From Neisseria montereyensis (lineage in GTDB: Bacteria; Pseudomonadota; Gammaproteobacteria; Burkholderiales; Neisseriaceae): 64,000 bases of DNA. Positions 53,494 to 63,585 of the stretch are shown here, piece after piece (position 1 is the stretch's first letter; each line of letters starts with the position of its first letter). The stretch lies in contig NZ_JANUXW010000002.1 in the NCBI RefSeq assembly GCF_024834045.1, forward strand, positions 310,001 through 374,000, in the 5' to 3' direction. The notes under the pieces were generated by a model. The model saw nothing but the letters and a program-made list of their open reading frames with translations, did not search any database and was not told the origin of the DNA. The translations under genes were made by a program, and so were the position numbers.

Positions 53494-54054
53494 ATGAAAA
53501 CTTATTTAGCCTTACTTTCTGCTGCTGTTTTAAGCTTGTCTGCATGCTCCCAAGAGTCTCCGGCGCCTTCTGAACAGCCTGCTGAAACTGCTGTTGAAGC
53601 ATCTGCTGCTGTTGAAACAGATGATGTATCTTCTGCGCCGACACCTTCTGCGGATGCTCAAGATGTTGTATGTAATATGGTTGTTGAATCTGATGATGCA
53701 ATGAGGTTTAATACCGATGAAATCAATATCAGTAAAGCATGTCAAGAGTATACGATTACTTTAAAACATGTTGGTAAAATACCCAAGGCCGCAATGGGGC
53801 ACAATCTTGTAATTGCCAAAACCGAAGATGTTGATGGTATTGTGAAAGATGGTGCTGCCGCACAAATTGATAATGGTTATTTAAAAGTGGGAGATGAGCG
53901 TATTATTGCGGCAACTGAATTAATTGGTGGTGGTGAAGAAACAACTGTTACCGTTGATACCAGTAAATTAGCAAATGGTGAGAAATATGAATTTTTCTGT
54001 TCATTTCCAGGCCATATTGGCTTAATGCGTGGTACGGTTAATTTGGTAGATTAA
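53494..54054 (+). CDS. laz: Lipid-anchored azurin (Laz)
   Basis: Outer-membrane copper protein that carries electrons, proposed to feed nitrite reductase or peroxidase. The 186-residue product has a lipoprotein signal (LSAAVLSLSAC, lipidated Cys18), an Ala/Pro/Glu-rich linker to about residue 55, as in neisserial Laz, and an azurin domain with type 1 copper ligands His103 (MGHNLV), Cys169, His174 and Met178 (FCSFPGHIGLMRG). AGGAG precedes the start. Fits with the nitrate-type sensor system elsewhere in the window. Confidence 0.93.
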   Translation: MKTYLALLSAAVLSLSACSQESPAPSEQPAETAVEASAAVETDDVSSAPTPSADAQDVVCNMVVESDDAMRFNTDEINISKACQEYTITLKHVGKIPKAAMGHNLVIAKTEDVDGIVKDGAAAQIDNGYLKVGDERIIAATELIGGGEETTVTVDTSKLANGEKYEFFCSFPGHIGLMRGTVNLVD

Positions 54055-54079
54055 AGATTTTAAAAGTGTGGATATAAAG

Positions 54080-54109
54080 AAGCGGATACACCAAGTGATG
54101 TATCCGCTT
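54080..54109 (+). terminator. Terminator laz/maeB (convergent)
   Basis: AAGCGGATACA (54080-54090) pairs perfectly with 54099-54109, followed by TTATTATT. Between convergent genes. Confidence 0.75.
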
Positions 54110-54127
54110 TATTATTGCTGCTGTTTA

Positions 54128-56404
54128 TTAGCGTTGGGCATCAACTGCAGCCAAAGCAATCATATTCACAATACGGCGTACAGTAGAAATCGGCGTCACA
54201 ATGTGTACAGGTTTGTTCATACCCATGAGGATAGGGCCGACAGTAATACCGTTAGTGGCGTTTACACGCAATAGGTTATAGCTGATATTGGCAGCTTCTA
54301 CATTAGGCATTACCAATAAGTTAGCCGAACCTGTAAGCGTCGTTTCCGGATAAATGCTTTTACGCATTGTTTCATCCATGGCCACATCAGCTTGCATTTC
54401 ACCATCAATTTCTAATGTCGGATCCAATTCACGGATGAGTTCCAATGCCTTTTGCATTTTTAACGCATCTTTGTCATCACGGGAACCATAGGTTGAGTTG
54501 GATATCAATGCGGCTTTCGGTTTGATACCGAAGCGTTTAATCTCTTTGGCGCACATTAAAGTACCTTTAGCCAGTTGCTCGGCGTTAGGATCTTCATTGA
54601 TATAAGTATCTGCGATAAAGAAATTACCTTTATTGGAAATTAAGGCATTCATAGCGAAAGCATGGTTTTCGGGGTTGTTGTAACCAATGACTTCTTCAAA
54701 AATATTAAAGTGATCATAGAACCGTCCCATAGTTCCGCAAAGCATACCGTCTGCGTGGCCGAGTCGAACCATTAATGCACCAATCAATGTGCTGTTGGCA
54801 CGAACGCGACGGCGCGCCATTTCTTCAGTTACACCTTTACGTTTGCGCAATTGATAATATTCTTTCCAGCTTTCTTCAAAATGCGGATTGTTGTCGATGT
54901 CGATTAACTCAAAGTCTTTACCTTGTTGAATGGTTAAACCTTGTGCGTGTAGCCGCTCTTCAATTACTTTACGTTGGCCGACTAAAATCGGGAAGGCCAA
55001 TTTATGAGTGGCTACATGTTGTGCAGCATGTAATACACGTTCGTCTTCACCTTCGGTTAATACGATACGTTTTATTTGTTTGCGTGCCTGATTGAAAACA
55101 GGGCGCATAAACAGGCTGGTTTTGTAAACGAACTCATTCAGTTTTTCGACATAAGCGCCCATGTCTGTAATCGGGCGTGTTGCAACACCGGAATCCATAG
55201 CAGCTTTTGCAACGGCTGGAGCGATGGTGGCGCTTAAGCGTGGATCAAATGGTTTCGGAATCAGGTATTCAGGGCCGAAAATCAGTTCTGCATCTTCATA
55301 AGCACCCGCTACTTCGGCACTGGATTCAGCCATGGCCAAATCGGCAATCGCACGCACACAAGCCAGTTTCATCTCTTCGTTGATAGTGGTCGCACCAACG
55401 TCCAATGCACCACGGAAGATGAATGGGAAGCACAATACATTATTGATTTGATTTGGGAAATCTGAGCGTCCTGTGCCGATAATCACATCAGGACGGGCTT
55501 CTTTGGCTTCAGGCGGCCAGATTTCGGGAGCAGGGTTTGCCAAAGCAAAAACAATAGGTGATTCATTCATGGTTTTGAGCATTTCAGGGCTCAAAACATT
55601 AGGGCCTGATAAACCTAAGAAAATATCTTTACCTTTGACCGCATCGCCTAGAGTGCGTTGTCCATTATCTTGAATGGCATAATGAACTTTAGATTCATCC
55701 ATGCGTTCGCGGTCTTCCCTTGTAGTATAGATAACGCCTTTTGAGTCGCAAACGGTAATGTTTTCACGTTTCATACCCAATGCAACCAGTAAGTTTAGGC
55801 AGGAAATCGCAGCAGCACCGGCACCGGAACATACTAATGTGACATCTTCAATATTTTTTCCGGTAATGCGTAAGGCGTTTAGAGCGGCGGCGGCAGTAAT
55901 AATGGCTGTGCCGTGTTGGTCGTCATGGAAAACAGGGATATTGCAGCGTTCGCGTAATTTTTTTTCAATATAAAAACATTCCGGTGCTTTGATATCTTCA
56001 AGATTGATACCACCGAAACTTGGTTCGAGAGACGCAATAATATCAACAAGTTTGGCCGGATCGGTTTCATTGATTTCAATATCGAATACATCAATACCGG
56101 CAAATTTTTTGAATAGAACCCCTTTGCCCTCCATAACGGGTTTACTAGCTAAAGCACCGATATTGCCTAAACCTAATACGGCGGTACCATTGGAAATAAC
56201 GGCAACCAGATTGCCACGGGCAGTATATTTGTATGCTGCCAGCGGATCATTGTAGATTTCCATACATGGTGCGGCTACACCGGGGGAATAGGCCAATGAT
56301 AAATCGTATTGTGTTGCGAGAGGTTTTGTGGGAGCAACTTGAATTTTACCCGGAGTCGGGTATTCGTGAAAATTAAGAGCAGCTTCTTTAATTAATTCAT
56401 CCAT
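54128..56404 (-). CDS. maeB: NADP-dependent malic enzyme with phosphotransacetylase-like domain
   Basis: Decarboxylates malate to pyruvate with NADP. The 758-residue protein is the long MaeB type: malic domain ([43 protein letters not shown]), NAD-binding domain ([20 protein letters not shown]) and a C-terminal phosphate acetyltransferase-like domain ([33 protein letters not shown]), thought to be regulatory. An inverted DUS pair lies upstream at 56431-56469. Confidence 0.95.
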   Translation of the reverse strand: MDELIKEAALNFHEYPTPGKIQVAPTKPLATQYDLSLAYSPGVAAPCMEIYNDPLAAYKYTARGNLVAVISNGTAVLGLGNIGALASKPVMEGKGVLFKKFAGIDVFDIEINETDPAKLVDIIASLEPSFGGINLEDIKAPECFYIEKKLRERCNIPVFHDDQHGTAIITAAAALNALRITGKNIEDVTLVCSGAGAAAISCLNLLVALGMKRENITVCDSKGVIYTTREDRERMDESKVHYAIQDNGQRTLGDAVKGKDIFLGLSGPNVLSPEMLKTMNESPIVFALANPAPEIWPPEAKEARPDVIIGTGRSDFPNQINNVLCFPFIFRGALDVGATTINEEMKLACVRAIADLAMAESSAEVAGAYEDAELIFGPEYLIPKPFDPRLSATIAPAVAKAAMDSGVATRPITDMGAYVEKLNEFVYKTSLFMRPVFNQARKQIKRIVLTEGEDERVLHAAQHVATHKLAFPILVGQRKVIEERLHAQGLTIQQGKDFELIDIDNNPHFEESWKEYYQLRKRKGVTEEMARRRVRANSTLIGALMVRLGHADGMLCGTMGRFYDHFNIFEEVIGYNNPENHAFAMNALISNKGNFFIADTYINEDPNAEQLAKGTLMCAKEIKRFGIKPKAALISNSTYGSRDDKDALKMQKALELIRELDPTLEIDGEMQADVAMDETMRKSIYPETTLTGSANLLVMPNVEAANISYNLLRVNATNGITVGPILMGMNKPVHIVTPISTVRRIVNMIALAAVDAQR

Positions 56405-56430
56405 AGTGTCATCCTGACTGTTGGCGTTTT

Positions 56431-56469
56431 AGGCCGTCTGAAAGAATTAAACCGCGTTTCAGACGGCCT
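56431..56469. repeat. Inverted DUS pair upstream of maeB
   Basis: Arms AGGCCGTCTGAAA (56431-56443) and its complement (56457-56469) with a 13-base loop. It is in the maeB leader, not after a gene end on either strand. Confidence 0.7.
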
Positions 56470-56688
56470 GTTGGAAGAAATCGGAAGCTATATGTTATCA
56501 TGTGTAATAGGCGGTGCATACCGATACAGGCGGTTGGCCGACACAATTATGCTAAATAAACCCAATATATCATTTGTGTGATGTGTGATCTGATTTGGGA
56601 TTTTTTAAAATATGTATATTTGATGTGTTTCAGTGCATTGATTTGTATATGATAATTTTTTATTTATATAATGTGGAACAGCCAAAGA

Positions 56689-56715
56689 AAAAGCCCGATA
56701 TTTTATCGGGCTTTT
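56689..56715 (-). terminator. Terminator of the amino-acid binding protein gene
   Basis: AAAAGCCCGATA (56689-56700) pairs with 56704-56715; T-rich on the minus strand. About 20 bases past the stop at 56734. Confidence 0.82.
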
Positions 56716-56733
56716 CGTGTAAAGGTGATTTGA

Positions 56734-57531
56734 TTATTTACTAAAATATTGGTCGGAAATTTGATCGTATTCACCGTTTTCATGTACTTTTTTCAAAGCG
56801 TCGTTCAGCATATTGAGCAGTTCGGTATTGTTTTTAGCGACTGCCATGCCGTAATGCTCCACTTCGAAATCAGGAACGGCAACCATAGTAAAGCCTTTAT
56901 CGCTATTGTTTTTAATATAGTTTCCAACAACAGCACTATCGGATACAACAGCATCTAAACCGCCGTTTTCAAGCTCTTTGATAACAAGCGGCAGGCTTTT
57001 GAAGCGCGCGATTTTAGGGCTATCGTTACCTAAAATTTTAGAAGCGGCAAAGTCGCCGGTTTGTCCGGTTACCACGCCGACTTTTTCAGCTTGTTTTAGA
57101 TCTTCCACCGATTTAATACTTTTACCTTTTTGTACCAAGATAACTTGCGAAATTTCAAAGTACGGATCAGTAAAATCCATCGTTTGTTTACGTTCGTCGG
57201 TAATGGTAATCGCAGAAAGCAGGATATCGGCATCGCCGTTGGTGAGAGCAGGGAAAATACTGTCCCACGGCTGGTGTTTGTATTCCACTTTAAAATTGCC
57301 GGCTTTAGCCATGGCATTTAACAAATCAATATCAAAACCGTTAATTTTATTTTCGGCATCCATAGATTCGAAAGGGGCGAATTCGGCATTAGTGGCGACA
57401 CGGTAAACTTTTTCCGTAGCGGTTCCGTTAGAGGCAGTAGCCTCCTGATTGTCTGTACTTTGGCCGCCGCAAGCGCTCAATGCTAATACCGAGCAGGCAA
57501 TAGCGGTAGACATCCATTTTTTGATATTCAT
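56734..57531 (-). CDS. Amino-acid ABC transporter substrate-binding lipoprotein
   Basis: Periplasmic binding protein (family 3) of about 265 residues with a lipoprotein signal (MSTAIACSVLALSAC, lipobox LSAC). The SBP_bac_3 pattern is clear: YRVATNAEFAPFESMD, GFDIDLLNAMAKAG, WDSIFPALTNGDADILLSAI, TITDERKQTMDFTDPYF and GVVTGQTGD. The basic/polar amino acid subgroup is likely but the ligand is not certain. ATG 57531 is better spaced from AGGA than ATG 57540. No permease or ATPase gene is adjacent. Confidence 0.87.
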   Translation of the reverse strand: MNIKKWMSTAIACSVLALSACGGQSTDNQEATASNGTATEKVYRVATNAEFAPFESMDAENKINGFDIDLLNAMAKAGNFKVEYKHQPWDSIFPALTNGDADILLSAITITDERKQTMDFTDPYFEISQVILVQKGKSIKSVEDLKQAEKVGVVTGQTGDFAASKILGNDSPKIARFKSLPLVIKELENGGLDAVVSDSAVVGNYIKNNSDKGFTMVAVPDFEVEHYGMAVAKNNTELLNMLNDALKKVHENGEYDQISDQYFSK

Positions 57532-57618
57532 TGAATACATTCCTGATAAGGTTAAAAAATATTTAAGATTTAGGTGTGAATTAACAAAAATACACTTATT
57601 TTATCCCTTTGGTCAAGG

Positions 57619-57661
57619 ATGCCGTCTGAAAAAATATCGAATGAATGGGTTTCAGACGGCC
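57619..57661. repeat. Inverted DUS pair between the binding protein gene and ppsR
   Basis: ATGCCGTCTGAA at 57619-57630 (the AT-type 12-mer) faces a TTCAGACGGCC at 57651-57661. Long loop; it follows the ppsR stop on the minus strand. Confidence 0.65.
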
Positions 57662-57683
57662 ATGTTTATGGTGGGCATGAATA

Positions 57684-58502
57684 TTAGAAACGCCGTTTTA
57701 AGTGGCATGCCTGCATAATATTGACTGCCAACTCTTCCACGGATTTGTCGGTGGTATTGGTAAATGGCACACCATGTGCACGGAACATGGTTTGTGCATC
57801 GGAAACTTCACGGCGGCAGGTGGCGAGTTGTGAATAATTTGAATTCGGGCGGCGCTCATGACGAATGGCTTGTAAGCGCTCCGGCATAATGGTTAGACCG
57901 AACAGTTTATGTTTATAAGGTTTGACCATGCGCGGTAAATCCGTACTTTCCAAGTCTTCCGGGGTTAGTGGGTAGTTTGCTGCGCGGATGCCGTATTGTA
58001 GGGCGAGATAAAGACAAGTTGGCGTTTTACCTGAGCGGGATACCCCCATTAGAATCACATCGGCATCTTTAAGGTCTTTACCGCTAATGCCGTCATCATG
58101 GTTGAGCGTAAAATTAACGGCTTCCATTCGTGCATCATAGCGTTCGGTATCGCCGATGCCGTGGGTGCGTCCTACCGCATGCCGTGCCGTTAAGCCGAGT
58201 TCGCGTTCGATTTTATTCAAAAACGCATCAAAAAAGCTCAAATGCAGACCTTCACAATTTTTAATAATATCGCGAATTTCATCATTGATAATACTGGTAA
58301 AAACCAAAGGGCGTAACCCGCTGTCTGCTGCCGCTGCATTAATAATCTGTACCATGGCACGGGCTTTTTCAGGTGTGTCGACAAAGGGATAGGTGGCACG
58401 CTTGAAATGAACCCCTTCGAATTGGTCGAGCAAAGCTTCACCCATGCTCTCGGAAGTAATACCGGTGCGGTCGGAGATAAAGAAAGCGGAACGGCGTGCC
58501 AT
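57684..58502 (-). CDS. ppsR: PEP synthase regulatory protein (kinase/pyrophosphorylase)
   Basis: DUF299 family bifunctional regulator of 272 residues that phosphorylates PEP synthase with ADP and reverses it with phosphate. The P-loop [15 protein letters not shown], opening [19 protein letters not shown], and [18 protein letters not shown] mark the family. Divergent from its target ppsA, a common arrangement. GGAATC precedes the ATG on the minus strand. Confidence 0.94.
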   Translation of the reverse strand: MARRSAFFISDRTGITSESMGEALLDQFEGVHFKRATYPFVDTPEKARAMVQIINAAAADSGLRPLVFTSIINDEIRDIIKNCEGLHLSFFDAFLNKIERELGLTARHAVGRTHGIGDTERYDARMEAVNFTLNHDDGISGKDLKDADVILMGVSRSGKTPTCLYLALQYGIRAANYPLTPEDLESTDLPRMVKPYKHKLFGLTIMPERLQAIRHERRPNSNYSQLATCRREVSDAQTMFRAHGVPFTNTTDKSVEELAVNIMQACHLKRRF

Positions 58503-59122
58503 AGTGATTCCTTTTAGTTAGTTGGGTTATGTTGGTTGTGGGTAATGAAGCAGATCATAAAATCCCGATATGATACAAGAGTGTCGTGATAGCGTCACCA
58601 TCGTTAATTTATTTTATATCTGATGAGAACCGATAACTTATGGGAGCAGGGAGCCTTATGATTACATAGTTAGTATGAGTGCTGAAAATTTGCGGGTTAT
58701 GGCTGCAACCATTTTTAAAATCTTTGGTCTATGATGCAGCCTATAACGATATGCATAAAAAGCTTGACTCATCACAAAATATCCTTTGTTACACGGTGCT
58801 ACAATAAAATACAAATTTTTAAAATAGGCAATATTATTTTAAGTTAAAAAGCAAATATGATATTTTATTTTAATATAGGTTGTTATTGGATGCCGAGTAA
58901 AAGTTTTGATTATATTGCAAACTCTATATTTAACAATGGCTAATAAAAAATATAAAAAATCTTGCCATATTATTTCATCAGATTACATATTGCTTTTGCC
59001 GCAATTTTCAGACGGCTTAAGACGTTTACAGGCAATAAAAATACATGACACTACCGAATTGAATGGTTAGAATACCCGCCGAGATTTATTTCTTTTTTTA
59101 ACTTGCTTAATGGATTGAGAAC
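58503..59122. other. Long divergent region ppsR-ppsA
   Basis: About 620 bases without a gene. It includes one single DUS near 59008, AT-rich stretches, and a short open stretch at about 58676-58735 (19 codons from ATG) that is too short to call. Promoters for both genes must lie here. No known RNA motif is recognised. Confidence 0.5.
59045..59073 (+). promoter_or_regulatory. Probable ppsA promoter
   Basis: ATGACA (59045-59050), 17-base spacer, TAGAAT (59068-59073), fifty bases before the start codon: close to the sigma-70 consensus and correctly spaced. Confidence 0.5.
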
Positions 59123-61510
59123 ATGGCTGCAAATTATGTGATTTGGTTTGAAAACTTACGCATGACTGATGTTGACAGCGTAGGCGGTAAAAATGCTTCT
59201 TTGGGTGAGATGATTAGTCAGCTTACCGAAAAAGGTGTACGAGTACCGGGTGGTTTTGCAACAACTGCTGAAGCTTATCGTGCATTTTTGGCGCATAACG
59301 GCTTAAACGAACGTATTTCCGCAGCACTGGCTGCTTTAGATGTGGAAGATGTCACCGAATTAGCTCGCGTTGGTAAAGAAATCCGCCAATGGATTTTAGA
59401 AACCCCGTTCCCCGAGCAGCTTGATGCAGATATTAAAACGGCATGGGATAAAATGGTTGCCGATGCCGGAACCGATCAGATTGCCGTAGCTGTCCGTTCA
59501 TCCGCTACCGCAGAAGATTTGCCTGATGCGTCTTTTGCCGGTCAGCAAGAAACTTTTCTGAATATCAATGGTTTGGATAATGTAAAAGAAGCAATGAAAC
59601 ATGTTTTTGCTTCTCTTTATAACGACCGTGCCATTTCTTATCGTGTGCATAAAGGCTTTGCGCACGATATCGTTGCGTTATCTGCCGGTGTTCAACGCAT
59701 GGTACGTTCCGATAGCGGCGCGTCTGGCGTGATGTTCTCAATCGATACCGAATCCGGTTTTGAAGATGTGGTATTCGTGACCGCTTCTTACGGCTTGGGT
59801 GAAACCGTAGTACAAGGTGCGGTGAACCCTGATGAGTTTTATGTACATAAGCCGACTTTGAAAGCAGGTAAACCCGCTATTTTGCGTAAAACAATGGGTT
59901 CCAAACTTATTAAAATGTTGTTTACCGATCAGGCACAGGCCGGTAAATCTGTCAAAGTAGTAGATGTACCCGAGGAAGATCGCAAAGTATTCTCGATTAC
60001 CGATGAAGAAATCACCGAGTTGGCACGTTATGCTCTGACGATTGAAGAACACTACGGCTGCCCGATGGATATCGAATGGGGTCGCGATGGTTTGGATGGC
60101 AAACTTTATATCCTTCAAGCCCGTCCTGAAACGGTGAAGTCTCAAGAAGATAAAACCCGCAGCCTGCGTCGCTACAGTATTCGCGGCGACAAAAAAGTAT
60201 TGTGCGAAGGCCGTGCTATCGGCCAAAAAGTCGGACAAGGTAAAGTGCGTTTGGTAACAGACGCTTCTCAAATGGACACTGTTCAAGCGGGTGACGTATT
60301 GGTAACCGACATGACCGACCCGGATTGGGAACCGGTTATGAAACGTGCCGCAGCCATTGTGACCAACCGTGGCGGGCGTACTTGCCATGCTGCGATTATT
60401 GCCCGTGAATTGGGTATTCCGGCTGTTGTCGGCTGTGGTGATGCGACTACTGTACTTTCAGAAGGTCAAGAAGTCACCGTATCTTGTGCAGAAGGTGATA
60501 CCGGCTTGATTTATGAAGGCTTGTTGGATGTGGAAGTAACCGATGTGGCTTTGGATAATATGCCTAAATCACCGGTTAAAATCATGATGAACGTGGGTAA
60601 CCCGGAGTTGGCATTTAGTTTCTCAAGCTTGCCGAACGAAGGTATTGGTTTGGCTCGTATGGAATTCATTATTAACCGTCAAATCGGTATCCACCCGAAA
60701 GCCTTACTTGAATTCGACCAATTAGATTCTGATTTGAAAGCGGAAATTTCCGAGCGTATCGCCGGTTATGCTTCACCGGTTTCATTCTACGTTGATAAAA
60801 TTGCCGAAGGCGTGGCAACGCTGGCCGCATCGGTTTATCCGCGCAAAGTGATTGTGCGTATGTCCGACTTCAAATCTAACGAATATGCCAACTTGCTCGG
60901 CGGTAATGTATACGAACCGCATGAAGAAAACCCGATGTTAGGTTTCCGTGGCGCTGCACGTTATGTTTCTGAAGACTTTAAAGACTGCTTCGCACTGGAA
61001 TGTCAGGCTTTGAAACGCGTTCGTGATGAAATGGGCTTGACCAATGTGGAAATCATGATTCCGTTTGTCCGTACGCTTTCTGAGGCTGAGGCTGTAATTA
61101 AGGCATTGAAAGAAAATGGTTTGGAACGCGGTAAAAACGGCTTGCGTTTGATTATGATGTGCGAATTGCCAAGCAATGCTTTGTTGGCTGAACAATTCTT
61201 GCAATACTTCGATGGCTTCTCTATCGGTTCGAACGATATGACCCAATTAACCTTGGGTGTCGACCGTGATAGTGGCGGCCCGATTGCCGGTACTTTCGAC
61301 GAACGCAATCCTGCTGTTAAAGTAATGTTGCACCTGGCGATTTCTGCATGTCGTAAACACAATAAATACGTTGGTATTTGCGGACAAGGTCCGTCAGATC
61401 ATCCGGACTTCGCTAAATGGTTGGTAGAAGAGGGTATTGAAACCGTATCCTTGAATCCCGATACCGTGATTGAAACTTGGTTATATTTGGCTAAAGAATT
61501 GAACCAATAA
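59123..61510 (+). CDS. ppsA: Phosphoenolpyruvate synthase
   Basis: Converts pyruvate and ATP to PEP, AMP and phosphate for gluconeogenesis. The 795-residue enzyme has the ATP-grasp N-terminal domain ([34 protein letters not shown]), the phosphohistidine His422 in [15 protein letters not shown] and the C-terminal PEP/pyruvate barrel ([40 protein letters not shown]). Start at ATG 59123. Strong codon bias. A hairpin terminator follows at 61539. Confidence 0.96.
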   Translation: MAANYVIWFENLRMTDVDSVGGKNASLGEMISQLTEKGVRVPGGFATTAEAYRAFLAHNGLNERISAALAALDVEDVTELARVGKEIRQWILETPFPEQLDADIKTAWDKMVADAGTDQIAVAVRSSATAEDLPDASFAGQQETFLNINGLDNVKEAMKHVFASLYNDRAISYRVHKGFAHDIVALSAGVQRMVRSDSGASGVMFSIDTESGFEDVVFVTASYGLGETVVQGAVNPDEFYVHKPTLKAGKPAILRKTMGSKLIKMLFTDQAQAGKSVKVVDVPEEDRKVFSITDEEITELARYALTIEEHYGCPMDIEWGRDGLDGKLYILQARPETVKSQEDKTRSLRRYSIRGDKKVLCEGRAIGQKVGQGKVRLVTDASQMDTVQAGDVLVTDMTDPDWEPVMKRAAAIVTNRGGRTCHAAIIARELGIPAVVGCGDATTVLSEGQEVTVSCAEGDTGLIYEGLLDVEVTDVALDNMPKSPVKIMMNVGNPELAFSFSSLPNEGIGLARMEFIINRQIGIHPKALLEFDQLDSDLKAEISERIAGYASPVSFYVDKIAEGVATLAASVYPRKVIVRMSDFKSNEYANLLGGNVYEPHEENPMLGFRGAARYVSEDFKDCFALECQALKRVRDEMGLTNVEIMIPFVRTLSEAEAVIKALKENGLERGKNGLRLIMMCELPSNALLAEQFLQYFDGFSIGSNDMTQLTLGVDRDSGGPIAGTFDERNPAVKVMLHLAISACRKHNKYVGICGQGPSDHPDFAKWLVEEGIETVSLNPDTVIETWLYLAKELNQ

Positions 61511-61538
61511 GTTTAGCCGTCAGAAAGTTTGAAATCAG

Positions 61539-61565
61539 AAACGCCGCATTGTATATGCGGCGTTT
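61539..61565 (+). terminator. ppsA terminator
   Basis: AAACGCCGCAT (61539-61549) pairs perfectly with 61555-61565, followed by T-rich sequence; a single DUS lies directly after it. Confidence 0.82.
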
Positions 61566-61704
61566 TATTATTTCAGACGGCCTAAAGCCTATCTTGATTG
61601 AGTATGGCGTTATTTAAAGGAACAATCATTGGTTTAATCGGAATAAGCACGGTAAATTATCCGTGCTTATTCTGATGGTGATCACCATGATGATGGGGTG
61701 ACAT

Positions 61705-62229
61705 TTAACTCAAAATAACTTCATCCGATAGTTCATTTTCCGAATGGCTGTTATCAGTATTCGGTAAATAAGTCGTTAGAATTTGATTAACTTCTTTTAA
61801 ACCGTTTTCCAAACCGGAAACAAAGGCACCTTGCTTAAACGATTCAAGCATCACTTGGCAGGTGTGTTGCCAGTTTTCAGGGCTGACTTTAGCCGCAATG
61901 CCACGGTCGGCGACAATTTCAACCACTCGGTCGGCAAAAGAAATATAGATAAGTACGCCGCTGTTCATTTCGGTATCCCATACGCCTAATTCACCAAACC
62001 ACTGCCAGGCACGGGTACGCGGTTCCAAGTCTTGAATAACGGCATGGCTCGGATAGCGCGATTCGATGACAAAACGTATCTGCCCTTGGTGATTTTGTTC
62101 CGACAGGCTGATATCACGGCTGATACGTTGCAGATCGCTTGTGGGAAAGTAGCGTTCTACTCGGAATTTAGGGTGTAGCCAGTGTTGCCATAAACGTTTG
62201 AATTTATTTTGTTCCATTTTTACTACCAT
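61705..62229 (-). CDS. TPM domain protein (DUF477)
   Basis: A 174-residue protein with one TPM domain (SEQNHQGQIRFVIESRYPSH, WQWFGELGVWDTEMNSGVLI, VEIVADRGIAAKVSPENWQ) and no signal peptide, so probably on the cytoplasmic face. Function unknown. It overlaps the 3' end of the larger TPM gene by seven bases and is last in a lemA-containing unit. Confidence 0.85.
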   Translation of the reverse strand: MVVKMEQNKFKRLWQHWLHPKFRVERYFPTSDLQRISRDISLSEQNHQGQIRFVIESRYPSHAVIQDLEPRTRAWQWFGELGVWDTEMNSGVLIYISFADRVVEIVADRGIAAKVSPENWQHTCQVMLESFKQGAFVSGLENGLKEVNQILTTYLPNTDNSHSENELSDEVILS

Positions 62230-63098
62230 CCTCCCGATGCACCGCCGCCGCCGAAGCCGCCACCGCCGCCACTAAAACCGCCGCCACTGGAGCTACCACC
62301 CCCACCGCCGAATCCACCGCCTCCACGCCAACCGCCTGAACCTCTGCGACCGGACGTAAATGCGTTATCGCTTATTCTGGGGGTTAGGATTGTGGCAATA
62401 AAAGCAAAAAGTAGGGCGGTTATCAAGCCAAATCCGAAGATAATCGCAATCAGGAACATGGAACCGCCGGCAAAAAAACTACCCATTTTGCGGCCGAAAA
62501 TTTTTTTAAATAGATTGCCTAAAAAGATGGTTGCGAATAGTAAGAATATCCAGCCGTTGCCATCATTACGTTCATGGGTGTCTGTGGCTTGGACTTCGGG
62601 CAATTGTTCGCCGGCAATCAGTTTTTCCAATTGTATGACAACGGCGTTAACGCCTTCGTCGGTTCTGCCTTCGCGTAAATAAGGGCGCAATATATCTTCA
62701 AGAATCCTTTTGGCATAGACATCGGGAATGGCGCCTTCTAATCCTCGGCCGACAGCCAAATGGGTTTTGCGCTCATCGCGCACGAGCAGCAACAAGACAC
62801 CGTCACTAATGCCTTTCCGCCCCGGTTGCCATGTTTGCATAACACGGGTGGCATAGCCAAATGTGGTTTCCGGGGCGATAGCCGGAACCGTCAGTATCAT
62901 AATTTGACTGCCTTTTTCACGACTGTATTGCAAGAGATGGGCATTCAGATCTTGACGTGTTTGGGCTGAAAGCATGCTTGCCGTATCCATTACTGGTGCC
63001 GTAAGTGTTGGTACTGGTGTGAGATCGGCGGCAAATAGCTGTAAACACGCCAGCAGCATGGTAAAAAAGATGCTTAAGCGTTGTATGGCTGATTGCAT
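62223..63098 (-). CDS. TPM domain membrane protein with Gly-rich C-terminus (YgcG-like)
   Basis: A 291-residue protein with a signal peptide (RLSIFFTMLLACLQLFAADL), a periplasmic TPM domain (VMDTASMLSAQTRQDLNAHL, SQIMILTVPAIAPETTFGYA, DGVLLLLVRDERKTHLAVGR, GLEGAIPDVYA), two membrane helices near residues 195-240 and a C-terminal tail of Gly/Ser repeats (FGGGGGSSSGGGF). Usual partner of LemA; role unknown, possibly membrane maintenance. The Gly-rich end produces a spurious proline-rich frame on the other strand. Confidence 0.88.
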   Translation of the reverse strand: MQSAIQRLSIFFTMLLACLQLFAADLTPVPTLTAPVMDTASMLSAQTRQDLNAHLLQYSREKGSQIMILTVPAIAPETTFGYATRVMQTWQPGRKGISDGVLLLLVRDERKTHLAVGRGLEGAIPDVYAKRILEDILRPYLREGRTDEGVNAVVIQLEKLIAGEQLPEVQATDTHERNDGNGWIFLLFATIFLGNLFKKIFGRKMGSFFAGGSMFLIAIIFGFGLITALLFAFIATILTPRISDNAFTSGRRGSGGWRGGGGFGGGGGSSSGGGFSGGGGGFGGGGASGGW

Positions 63099-63189
63099 GT
63101 TTTTCCTTATTTTGAGTATTTGTTGGTTATTTTCAGACGGCTTTTAGGTATTAAGCGGTGGGGCCGGTATGTGCGCTCTCGACAAGTAT

Positions 63190-63513
63190 TTAATGTCGTG
63201 CACCAATCATAATAACGGCCATACCGCTCAAACATAAACCGATGCCTATCCAATCGGTGAGTTGAGGCTTGATGCCCTCAACTACCCATAACCACAATAG
63301 TGCGGTGCCGATATAGACACCGCCGTATGCTGCATAAACCCGCCCGCTGGCAGTAGGGTGTAGTGTCAGAAGCCAAACAAATACCGTCAGGCTTAATATG
63401 GCGGGTAATAGCAACCACGGCGAACCGTTTTGCCTAAGCCATAAATAGGGCAGATAGCAGCCGGTGATTTCAGCCAGAGCAGTTGCGGTAAACAATAACA
63501 ATGTTTTCAACAT
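63190..63513 (-). CDS. YnfA/UPF0060 family small membrane protein
   Basis: A 107-residue protein with four membrane helices, an SMR-like topology. Family marks are [38 protein letters not shown] and the final [20 protein letters not shown]. Function unclear (multidrug efflux has been suggested for relatives). It sits between lemA and the TPM genes, separated from lemA by an inverted DUS pair. Confidence 0.88.
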   Translation of the reverse strand: MLKTLLLFTATALAEITGCYLPYLWLRQNGSPWLLLPAILSLTVFVWLLTLHPTASGRVYAAYGGVYIGTALLWLWVVEGIKPQLTDWIGIGLCLSGMAVIMIGARH

Positions 63514-63529
63514 AAATATTGGAATATAT

Positions 63530-63581
63530 TTTCAGACGGCCATATTACATATAGCCATCATGATGTTAAGGCCGTCTGAAA
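63530..63581. repeat. Inverted DUS pair between ynfA-like gene and lemA
   Basis: TTTCAGACGGCC (63530-63541) and GGCCGTCTGAAA (63570-63581), outward pointing, 28-base loop. It can end lemA transcription on the minus strand. Confidence 0.7.
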
Positions 63582-63585
63582 TAAA

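Noticed and set aside
53444-53701. Gln-rich minus-strand open frame
   Set aside because: Antisense of the Ala/Ser/Glu-rich linker of azurin; no start signal.
58676-58735. Nineteen-codon open frame in the ppsR-ppsA gap
   Set aside because: Too short, with no ribosome site or homologue; could be chance.
59738-60388. Minus-strand open frame of 216 codons inside ppsA
   Set aside because: Shadow of the PEP synthase gene, whose plus-strand motifs are complete.
62209-62682. Proline-rich open frame on the plus strand
   Set aside because: It is the antisense of the Gly-rich C-terminus of the YgcG-like TPM protein.
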